From an uncultured Clostridia bacterium (GTDB lineage: Bacteria > Bacillota > Clostridia > Lachnospirales > Lachnospiraceae), in contig CAMORF010000184.1 in assembly GCA_946623485.1 (NCBI GenBank), positions 1 through 5,162 on the forward strand: 5,162 nt of DNA. The letters are read 5' to 3'. This document shows positions 1 to 4,888 of this stretch, one piece after another. A program made the position numbers and the translations under genes. The notes below the pieces were generated by a model. It did no database searches. It saw only the letters and a program-made list of their open reading frames with translations, and had not been told where the DNA came from. How positions within the stretch are numbered: the stretch's first letter is position 1; the number at the start of each line of letters is the position of its first letter.

Positions 1-941
1 CCAATATTACCGTTTCTGAGGTGTCTGAGGATAAAAAGCATGGCAGATTCGTGATCGAGCCGCTTGAGAGAGGCTATGGCACGACTCTGGGGAACTCCCT
101 GCGCAGGGTTATGCTGTCTTCCCTTCCGGGAACAGCGGTCAGCCAGGTGAAGATCGATGGCGTATTGCATGAGTTCAGCTGTATCCCGGGCGTCAAGGAA
201 GATGTCACGGAGATCATTTTGAACATCAAGAACCTTGCCATCAGGAATTCCTCCAGCTCTGATGAGCCGAAGACGGCGTACATTGAGTTCAGCAGCGAAG
301 GTACGGTTACCGGCGCTGACATTGAAGTGGATTCCGATATTGAGATCATTAACCAGGATCAGGTGATTGCGACGCTCAACGGCGGTGCGGACTGCAAGCT
401 GAGCATGGAGCTGACCATCACGAACGGACGTGGTTATGTGAGCGCGGATAAGGGCAAGAGAGATGACATGCCGATCGGTGTGATTGCGGTTGATGCAATC
501 TATACGCCGGTGGAGCGCGTCAACATGACGGTTGAGAATACCCGTGTCGGCCAGGATACAGACTATGACAAGCTGACGCTGGATGTCTGGACGAATGGAA
601 CACTGACTCCGGATATGGCAGTCAGCATGGCGGCCAAAGTTCTAAGCGACCATCTGAGGTTGTTTATTGACCTGTCTGACAAGCCGCTGCAGCCGGTGCT
701 GACTCCGCCGGAAGATGTTCCGGAGGGTGGCTTGCTTGATATGACCATCGATGAGCTTGAGCTTTCAGTCAGATCTTATAACTGCCTGAAGCGGGCAGGT
801 ATCAATACGGTGGGTGAGCTTTGCAACAAGACGCCGGACGATATGATGAAGGTGCGCAACCTCGGAAGAAAGTCTCTCGAGGAAGTGCTGGCGAAGCTGC
901 AGGAGCTTGGGCTCGGGCTTCGTACAGGCGAGGAAGCGTAA
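1..941 (+). CDS. rpoA: DNA-directed RNA polymerase subunit alpha (5' end outside the window)
   Basis: This is the alpha subunit of RNA polymerase. Its N-terminal domain dimerises and seeds assembly of beta and beta', and its C-terminal domain binds promoter UP elements and activators. The frame is open to the left edge: codons from base 3 read [14 protein letters not shown], the conserved RpoA N-terminus, so only about 7-8 residues are missing. The GTG at 21 is an internal Val, not the start. The [15 protein letters not shown] assembly motif lies at 84-128. The C-terminal domain starts near base 733 and has the DNA-binding signature VRSYNCLK (Arg and Asn matching E. coli R265 and N268) and the NLGRKSLEE helix-hairpin-helix. 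The protein ends normally at TAA 939-941. It heads the rpoA-rplQ pair conserved in bacteria. Nothing is broken. Confidence 0.98.
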   Translation, partial: NITVSEVSEDKKHGRFVIEPLERGYGTTLGNSLRRVMLSSLPGTAVSQVKIDGVLHEFSCIPGVKEDVTEIILNIKNLAIRNSSSSDEPKTAYIEFSSEGTVTGADIEVDSDIEIINQDQVIATLNGGADCKLSMELTITNGRGYVSADKGKRDDMPIGVIAVDAIYTPVERVNMTVENTRVGQDTDYDKLTLDVWTNGTLTPDMAVSMAAKVLSDHLRLFIDLSDKPLQPVLTPPEDVPEGGLLDMTIDELELSVRSYNCLKRAGINTVGELCNKTPDDMMKVRNLGRKSLEEVLAKLQELGLGLRTGEEA

Positions 942-954
942 ATAACGGGTATCT

Positions 955-993
955 CGCAGGAGCGTTTCCTTGCGGCATCGGTAAGATGCTTTT
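955..993 (+). promoter_or_regulatory. Two adjacent small hairpins after rpoA, the second followed by TTTT (possible weak attenuator)
   Basis: Bases 955-974 can fold as CGCA-GGA / TCC-T-TGCG (7 pairs, one bulged T, 5-base loop). Bases 975-989 fold as GCATC-GGTAA-GATGC (5 pairs) and are followed at once by TTTT (990-993). The second has the layout of an intrinsic terminator, but its stem is short and its T run weak, so full termination ahead of the essential rplQ is unlikely. Partial attenuation or RNA processing is possible. The pairing is seen in the sequence; the role is inferred. Confidence 0.3.
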
Positions 994-1020
994 GGGAGCG
1001 TGAGATTGGATGGAATATCT

Positions 1021-1065
1021 TCAGCCCCGGGATCAGAATGCGATGCATTCCCCGGGATCAGCTGA
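1021..1065 (+). promoter_or_regulatory. Long symmetric stem-loop in the rpoA-rplQ spacer
   Basis: The arms pair in three blocks: TCAGC/GCTGA (1021-1025 with 1061-1065), CCCGGG/CCCGGG (1026-1031 with 1051-1056), and GAATGC/GCATTC (1036-1041 with 1045-1050), closed by the loop GAT. Two identical ATCA bulges lie on opposite arms (1032-1035 left, 1057-1060 right). That gives 17 pairs, about half G-C. The same bases also form a 12-base direct repeat, CCCCGGGATCAG, at 1025-1036 and 1050-1061. No T run follows, so it is not a standard terminator. A role in mRNA stability, processing or rplQ control is plausible but unproven. Confidence 0.5.
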
Positions 1066-1125
1066 GTTAATTTAGTACGCACACGGGCGGTAAGACCGAA
1101 GAATGCGCGTCCGTGCTGCACGAAT

Positions 1126-1131
1126 GGAGGG
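1126..1131 (+). promoter_or_regulatory. rplQ ribosome binding site
   Basis: GGAGGG lies 7 bases before the ATG at 1139. It fixes that start and rules out the in-frame upstream ATG at 1103, which has no such site and would add 12 residues absent from L17 proteins. Confidence 0.9.
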
Positions 1132-1138
1132 AACCGAA

Positions 1139-1675
1139 ATGTCAGGTTACAGAAAGTTAAGCAGAACTTCTTCACAGAGAAAGGCTCTGCTGAGAAACCA
1201 GGTCACACAGCTGCTTTATCATGGCAGGATCATCACGACTGAGGCGAAGGCGAAAGAGACGAAGAAGATCGCTGAAGGCCTGATTGCGCTCGCGGTGAAG
1301 GAAAAGGACAACTATGAGGTTGTCAAGGTCATGGCAAAGGTTCCGCGCAAGGATAAGGACGGCAAGAGAATCAAGGAGACCGTGGACGGCAAGAAGAGAA
1401 CTGTCTATGATGAGGTCGAGAAGGAGATCAAGAAGGACAGTCCCAGCAGGCTGCATGCAAGACGCCAGATGCTGAAGGTTCTGTATCCGATCACCGAGAT
1501 TCCGACGGAACCTGCGGGCCGCAAGAGGAATACCAAGAAGGTTGATATGCCTGCGAAGCTTTTTGATGAGCTGGCTCCGAAGTATGCGACCCGTAACGGT
1601 GGTTACACCCGTATCATCAAGATCGGGCAGAGGCGTGGTGACGGTGCGATGGAAGTCGTGCTGGAGCTGGTTTGA
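1139..1675 (+). CDS. rplQ: 50S ribosomal protein L17, long form with a central insertion
   Basis: L17 is a structural protein of the large ribosomal subunit, sited near the exit tunnel region. The predicted product has 178 residues. The N-terminal block YRKLSRTSSQRKALLRN (4-20) and the C-terminal block RNGGYTRIIKIGQRRGDGA (152-170) are classic L17. Bacterial L17 is usually about 115-130 residues; the excess is mostly a basic, lysine-rich insertion at about residues 55-101, just before LHARRQ (105-110), containing KDKDGKR and TVYDEVEKEIKKD. Similar long forms are, from memory, typical of Lachnospiraceae. The start is ATG 1139, behind a strong GGAGGG. It sits 197 bases after rpoA, an unusually long and structured gap for this pair, and its TGA stop (1673-1675) overlaps the next gene's start. 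Confidence 0.97.
   Translation: MSGYRKLSRTSSQRKALLRNQVTQLLYHGRIITTEAKAKETKKIAEGLIALAVKEKDNYEVVKVMAKVPRKDKDGKRIKETVDGKKRTVYDEVEKEIKKDSPSRLHARRQMLKVLYPITEIPTEPAGRKRNTKKVDMPAKLFDELAPKYATRNGGYTRIIKIGQRRGDGAMEVVLELV
1663..1666 (+). promoter_or_regulatory. Ribosome binding site inside rplQ for the TTG-started acetyltransferase
   Basis: GGAG lies 5 bases before the TTG at 1672. Together with the TTGA overlap of this start and the rplQ stop, it supports a TTG start and coupled translation. Confidence 0.6.
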
Positions 1676-2283
1676 TTCGAATCGAGACGGACAGACTTGT
1701 GATCCGGGAGAGTTCTGGAAGGGACTTCTCCCGGATTTATGCTATGCTGCTGTCCGAGCAGGAAGCAGGGAGGCAAGAGGCTGCGGAAGCTGCTTCGTCT
1801 GAGCAACAGGATGGCGGGGCAAATGCCTTATTGGAACGGTTTGACGCTGCGGCAGAGATCCCTTCAGGCCAGAGCCTTCTGTGCGATGTGAGCCTTGACG
1901 AGGATGAGGAGCTGGAGAAGTACCTTGCGTACATCCATACAGTATATCCGGTCTTTGGCTTTGGGCTGTGGAGTGTCGTGCGGAAGGAGACGGGAGATGT
2001 CATCGGGTGGTGCGGCCTGCAGCCGATCGGCAATGAGGACACTCCCCTGGGCAGAATTGAACTGGGCTATCTGATAGACCGGCAGCATCGCAGAAAGGGT
2101 TATGCTTATGAGGCATGCTACGCGATTCTGGACTTTGCCTTCCGGCGCCTGGAGCTGGATGAGGTGTATGTGCAGATTGCTGGCCGGAACAAAGAATCCC
2201 GGCGTCTGGCAATGAGGCTTGGGTTTACGCAAAAAAGCGGCGGGCTGTGGGTGCTTGACTCACAGTCATTTCCGGCACCATGA
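1672..2283 (+). CDS. GNAT-family N-acetyltransferase, RimJ/RimL-like
   Basis: This is a predicted acetyl-CoA-dependent N-acetyltransferase of 203 residues, cytoplasmic. The N-terminus IETDRLVIRES (4-14) is typical of the RimJ/RimL-type (Acetyltransf_3) branch. The acetyl-CoA pyrophosphate-binding motif A is at about 129-147: IELGYLIDRQHRRKGYAYE, with R-x-x-G-x-A at 140-145. Then come the EVYVQIAGRNKESRRLAMRLGF strand and helix with Asn173, usual in the family. Between the first strand and the core there is an Ala/Glu/Gln-rich insert at about 29-65, probably disordered. The start is TTG, sharing TTGA with the rplQ stop, so translation is probably coupled to L17 and transcription ends at the terminator at 2302-2351. 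The substrate is unknown. The location suggests a ribosome or translation-linked target, but GNAT substrates cannot be read from sequence, and small-molecule acetylation is equally possible. Confidence 0.9.
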   Translation: MIRIETDRLVIRESSGRDFSRIYAMLLSEQEAGRQEAAEAASSEQQDGGANALLERFDAAAEIPSGQSLLCDVSLDEDEELEKYLAYIHTVYPVFGFGLWSVVRKETGDVIGWCGLQPIGNEDTPLGRIELGYLIDRQHRRKGYAYEACYAILDFAFRRLELDEVYVQIAGRNKESRRLAMRLGFTQKSGGLWVLDSQSFPAP

Positions 2284-2301
2284 TTGGTGTGGTAGAGAAC
2301 G

Positions 2302-2351
2302 AAAGATCTGAGTGGGCTTTTTGAAAGAAGCTGCCACTCAGATCTTTTTTT
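2302..2351 (+). terminator. Intrinsic terminator of the rpoA operon, possibly bidirectional
   Basis: AAAGATCTGAGTGG (2302-2315) pairs perfectly with CCACTCAGATCTTT (2334-2347), 14 pairs. The loop can extend the stem with GCTTT/GAAGC. A run of seven T follows at 2345-2351. It begins 18 bases after the acetyltransferase stop. Read from the - strand, the same stem is followed only by TTTCGTTCT, so it may also end ppiB transcription, but less efficiently. Confidence 0.95.
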
Positions 2352-2364
2352 ATTTCATTTTATT

Positions 2365-2889
2365 TCAGACCCTTTCGGGCTCCGGATATTCAACCCCGAA
2401 GGTGTCTGCTTTCATGTGGGCAATTCTCTGGTCATCCATGGGGCGGTCGCTGTAATCGGTCTCAACCGACGCGATCGCATCTACCACGTCCATCCCTTCA
2501 ATGACTTTTCCGAAAGCGGCATATTCACCGTCGAGGTAGGAAGCATCATTGTGCATGATGAAGAACTGGGAGCCGGCAGAGTTCGGGTTCTGCGCGCGTG
2601 CCATAGAGAGGACGCCGGCCGTGTGGCGGAGCGTATTCTGCTTGAAGCCGTTGCGGCGGAATTCCCCTTTGATGGAATAACCGGGGCCGCCCATTCCGGT
2701 GCCCTGGGGATCTCCGCCCTGGATCATGAAGCCGGAGATGACCCTGTGGAAGATCAGGCCGTCATAGAATCCCTTCTGAACCAGAGAGAGAAAATTATTG
2801 ACGGTATTCGGCGCGATCTCCGGATAGAGCTCCGCCTTGATCGTGCCTCCGTTTTCCATGGTAATCGTAACAACTGGGTTTTGTGCCAT
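2365..2889 (-). CDS. ppiB: Cyclophilin-type peptidyl-prolyl cis-trans isomerase
   Basis: This cyclophilin catalyses cis-trans isomerisation of X-Pro peptide bonds and assists protein folding. It has 174 residues and spans the single cyclophilin domain. There is no signal peptide or lipobox, so it should be cytoplasmic. Key motifs: FHRVISGFMIQGGDPQGTG (47-65) with Arg49, Phe54, Met55 and Gln57, matching human CypA R55, F60, M61 and Q63; and NSAGSQFFIM (103-112). The cyclosporin-contact Trp121 of CypA is Tyr118 here (ASYLDGEYAAFGKV), and CypA His126 is Tyr123; changes at the Trp position are common in bacterial cyclophilins. ATG 2889 is preceded by AAAGGA (2898-2903), 8 bases away. The gene is transcribed alone, convergent with the rpoA operon. 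The symbol is used for the bacterial family; orthology to any one ppiB is not proven. Confidence 0.95.
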   Translation of the reverse strand: MAQNPVVTITMENGGTIKAELYPEIAPNTVNNFLSLVQKGFYDGLIFHRVISGFMIQGGDPQGTGMGGPGYSIKGEFRRNGFKQNTLRHTAGVLSMARAQNPNSAGSQFFIMHNDASYLDGEYAAFGKVIEGMDVVDAIASVETDYSDRPMDDQRIAHMKADTFGVEYPEPERV

Positions 2890-2948
2890 AATTTGAATCC
2901 TTTCTGGGAAAATGTGAAATCTGCGTCAGAAATCCTTGTCACGTCATA

Positions 2949-2957
2949 ACTATACCA
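2949..2957 (-). promoter_or_regulatory. Extended -10 promoter for ppiB
   Basis: On the - strand the bases read TGG-TATAGT, a TGn extended -10. No good -35 stands 16-18 bases upstream. Transcription would start near 2941-2943, giving a leader of about 50 bases that contains the AAAGGA ribosome binding site. Confidence 0.45.
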
Positions 2958-3144
2958 CATTCTTGTGAAAAAAGGAGAAGTGGGAGAATGCGGGAGAATT
3001 ATCTGTCTGCCGGATTCCCCTTCAGCCTCTCGTTTTGGCAGCCGTGCCGGATGTTTGTTGCATTTGTTCCAGTTCGTTTGGGCAGTCTGTTTTGTTAATT
3101 TGTTCGGGTCGGTTTATTTGCTGAGAAAAATCACGAAAAGCAGG

Positions 3145-3172
3145 TGGATTTTTCGGAAAAATTTGGTATAAT
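3145..3172 (+). promoter_or_regulatory. Extended -10 promoter for the exported-protein operon, with an A/T dyad
   Basis: TGG-TATAAT at 3164-3172 is a consensus -10 with the TGn extension. A weak -35, TGGATT (3145-3150), stands 16 bases upstream. The perfect inverted repeat ATTTTT-CGG-AAAAAT (3148-3162) fills the spacer and could be an operator or a bent segment. The predicted transcription start is near 3179, about 25 bases ahead of the GTG start. Confidence 0.7.
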
Positions 3173-3190
3173 TTGCTTGAACATGTTGAA

Positions 3191-3196
3191 GGGAGG
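3191..3196 (+). promoter_or_regulatory. Ribosome binding site selecting the GTG start at 3204
   Basis: GGGAGG stands 7 bases before GTG 3204. The in-frame ATG at 3183 has no such site and would put GGG-rich codons ahead of the signal peptide. The still earlier in-frame GTG at 3144 lies upstream of the -10 box. Confidence 0.85.
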
Positions 3197-3203
3197 CGGA
3201 GAA

Positions 3204-4829
3204 GTGAAGAGAACGCATCTGTTTTTTGTCCTTGTTTTAATGATATCTGTCATACTGTGCGCATCAGTGACTTATGCTGAAGCGGAAGAATGGACATGTA
3301 CCGTGTGCGGCACAGTTGGAACCGGCAACTTCTGCAGAATATGCGGCAGTGCGAAACCGGCTCCGGACGTTTCTGAACAGGAGTGGATATGCCCTCAGTG
3401 CGGGACTGCTGTGACAGGGAATTTCTGCCATAACTGCGGGGCGGCCAGGGACGGCACGGTAAAAAGAGGCGGTTCAACAAGTCAGCAGAATGCGCCGGCG
3501 GCACAAAGCAGCACAGGGAATAATGCTGCAGGGAATAATGCAGCAGGGAATAATGCTGCAGGAAATAATGCTTATATGAGTTTTGCTTCCAGTGATGTAT
3601 CCGAGTATCCTGTCGTAAAACTATATTTTGAATATACGGATGAATATAACACGCCTTTGGTGCTCTATTCCATGACGGGGAATGTCATAGAAAGCATCTC
3701 CGGTGGCGCAGAGATTGAAAGGAAGGTCAGGCAGATCCAGCGTCTTGAGGGCAACCAGGGACTGAGCATTGATATCGTCGCAGATAAGTCCGGCAGCATG
3801 GATTATGATCTTCCCCAGATGCAGACGATCATGAGTGATTTTGTATCGAGCCTGGATTACGCGAGCGGAGACAAGGTTGAGATTCTGTCTTTTGATTCTT
3901 ATGTGATGTATATGTGCACTTATACAAGGGATGCGAACCTTCTGCGGAACGGCATATACAATATGGTTGCGGATGGTGAGACAGCTCTATATGATGCATT
4001 GGTTACAGGAATCATGAATGCCGGCAGCCAGGCAGGCGCCAGGTGTGTGATCGGGTTCACCGATGGAGCGGATAATGCCAGTGTGTATACTGTACAGGAA
4101 GTCATCAATCTGGCTTTACAGCGTGAAGTCCCGGTTTATCTGATCGGGACATACGGGGCTGACAGTAATAGTCTCAGGTATATCTGCGAGCAGACTGGAG
4201 GATATTACTGGGATGTGGATAATATCTACAGTGTTGGAGAGATCCTGAATGAGATCTATTCCACCCAGAAGGATATGTACTGCATTGAATATGAGTCGGA
4301 TCCGAACGCGGATCCATATGCGCAGCGGAGCGTATACTGTTCTTTGGGGGATGAGAACTATCATGGAGAAATCCATGGGCTGACTTTTCAGGCAACTCCA
4401 TCGATCCGTCAGTCTGCGCATGCGGCCAGATATGAAATCATTCGTGACGATATCAGCTGGACACAGGCCAATAATGCCTGCATTGCAAGAGGGGGCCACC
4501 TGGCAACCATTTCCTCCCAGGCGGAGATGGATCAGCTTGTATCGATGTGTGAAGGTGCCGGTATCAAATACTGCTGGATCGGAGGATACACATCGATACG
4601 GAACGGAGCTGCGTTTGGGCATTGGATTACCGGTGAGCCGTTCAATTATACTGCCTGGTATCCCGGCGAGCCTTCCAGAAATGACATGGATGGAACCCCT
4701 GAATTTTATCTGATGCTGTGGAAGGTTGAAAACGCCTGGTCCTGGAATGACCAGCGTGACGATGTTTTGAATTCGGGATTGGATTATTTCAAAGGAAAGA
4801 TCGGGTACATCTGTGAATATGAATCATAA
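3204..4829 (+). CDS. Exported protein: tandem zinc ribbons, vWA domain and C-type lectin-like domain
   Basis: The predicted product has 541 residues. The N-terminus KRTH plus a hydrophobic stretch (6-22) and Ala at 25/27 form a Sec signal peptide. Two zinc ribbons follow, each CxxCG...GNFCxxCG: Cys32/35/44/47 and Cys63/66/75/78. A Ser/Gln/Asn linker carries GNNAA repeats (105-123). The vWA domain (about 186-352) has a complete metal-dependent adhesion site: DKSGS (Asp194, Ser196, Ser198), Thr260 in GETALYD, and Asp287 in FTDGAD. The C-terminal C-type lectin-like domain (about 408-541) shows HLATISS, CWIGG, TGEP.NYTAWYPGEPS, WND (514-516) and GYICEYES. Cys426 and Cys537 probably form the usual disulfide, and Glu489, Glu500, Asn515 and Asp516 could bind calcium. 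There is no sortase motif or C-terminal membrane anchor, so it may be secreted or held by a partner. vWA and lectin-like domains suggest ligand or glycan binding; the ligand is unknown. Confidence 0.9.
   Translation: MKRTHLFFVLVLMISVILCASVTYAEAEEWTCTVCGTVGTGNFCRICGSAKPAPDVSEQEWICPQCGTAVTGNFCHNCGAARDGTVKRGGSTSQQNAPAAQSSTGNNAAGNNAAGNNAAGNNAYMSFASSDVSEYPVVKLYFEYTDEYNTPLVLYSMTGNVIESISGGAEIERKVRQIQRLEGNQGLSIDIVADKSGSMDYDLPQMQTIMSDFVSSLDYASGDKVEILSFDSYVMYMCTYTRDANLLRNGIYNMVADGETALYDALVTGIMNAGSQAGARCVIGFTDGADNASVYTVQEVINLALQREVPVYLIGTYGADSNSLRYICEQTGGYYWDVDNIYSVGEILNEIYSTQKDMYCIEYESDPNADPYAQRSVYCSLGDENYHGEIHGLTFQATPSIRQSAHAARYEIIRDDISWTQANNACIARGGHLATISSQAEMDQLVSMCEGAGIKYCWIGGYTSIRNGAAFGHWITGEPFNYTAWYPGEPSRNDMDGTPEFYLMLWKVENAWSWNDQRDDVLNSGLDYFKGKIGYICEYES
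3516..3575 (+). repeat. 15-base tandem repeat coding for GNNAA, about four copies
   Basis: The units at 3516, 3531 and 3546 differ only in Ala codon choice (GCTGCA or GCAGCA). The fourth, at 3561, is degenerate and ends in GNNAY. The unit is a multiple of three, so copy-number change keeps the frame and only alters linker length between the zinc ribbons and the vWA domain. Confidence 0.9.
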
Positions 4830-4865
4830 GGGAAGTTTCTGGGTACATCTGTGAATATGAATCAT
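4803..4865 (+). repeat. Exact 25-base direct repeat spanning the stop of the vWA/lectin gene
   Basis: Bases 4803-4827 are repeated without mismatch at 4841-4865, a 38-base offset. The first copy codes for GYICEYES plus the first base of the TAA stop. In its own frame the second copy would code for the same eight residues ending at TGA. The offset is not a multiple of three, so the second copy is a non-coding remnant within the 59-base gap to the next gene. Confidence 0.95.
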
Positions 4866-4888
4866 GACATAAAAGGGATATTTGAAAT

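Larger units (their letters stand above)
2890..3203. other. Divergent intergenic region between ppiB and the vWA/lectin gene
   Basis: This 314-base stretch holds the ppiB promoter and leader on the - strand. At 2972-3001 a 10-base unit occurs three times (AAGGAGAAGT, GGGAGAATGC, GGGAGAATTA). At about 3050-3120 there is a T/G-rich, A-poor stretch with many TTTGTT-like words. The + strand promoter lies at 3145-3172. Two small open frames (from 2965 and 2988) are not convincing genes. I see no tRNA or intrinsic terminator here. Confidence 0.7.

Noticed and set aside
1103..1138. Upstream ATG extending rplQ by 12 residues
   Set aside because: No ribosome binding site before it, and L17 proteins begin at the MSGYRKLSRTSS equivalent, which has GGAGGG at the right distance.
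765..1175. 136-residue - strand open frame across the rpoA end and spacer
   Set aside because: It overlaps the coding strand of rpoA and the start of rplQ and has no plausible product; it is a by-product of codon composition.
2416..2949. 177-residue + strand open frame opposite ppiB
   Set aside because: It is antisense to a clear cyclophilin, extends into its promoter, and has no family features.
2965..3171. 68-residue + strand open frame starting at GTG in the divergent region
   Set aside because: No ribosome binding site stands before its start, the product shows no recognisable motif, and it runs through the -10 promoter of the next gene.
3516..3575. CRISPR array
   Set aside because: The repeats are contiguous 15-base coding units with no spacers; the same holds for the 33-base repeats at 5075-5162.
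4116..4622. 168-residue - strand open frame inside the vWA/lectin gene
   Set aside because: The + strand reading has complete vWA and lectin motifs; the opposite frame has none.
4425..4865. Diversity-generating retroelement target (lectin fold at the C-terminus, repeat at the gene end)
   Set aside because: No reverse transcriptase, template repeat or accessory gene is visible, the repeat is exact rather than adenine-varied, and the fold looks like a standard C-type lectin. Flanking sequence would be needed to reopen this.
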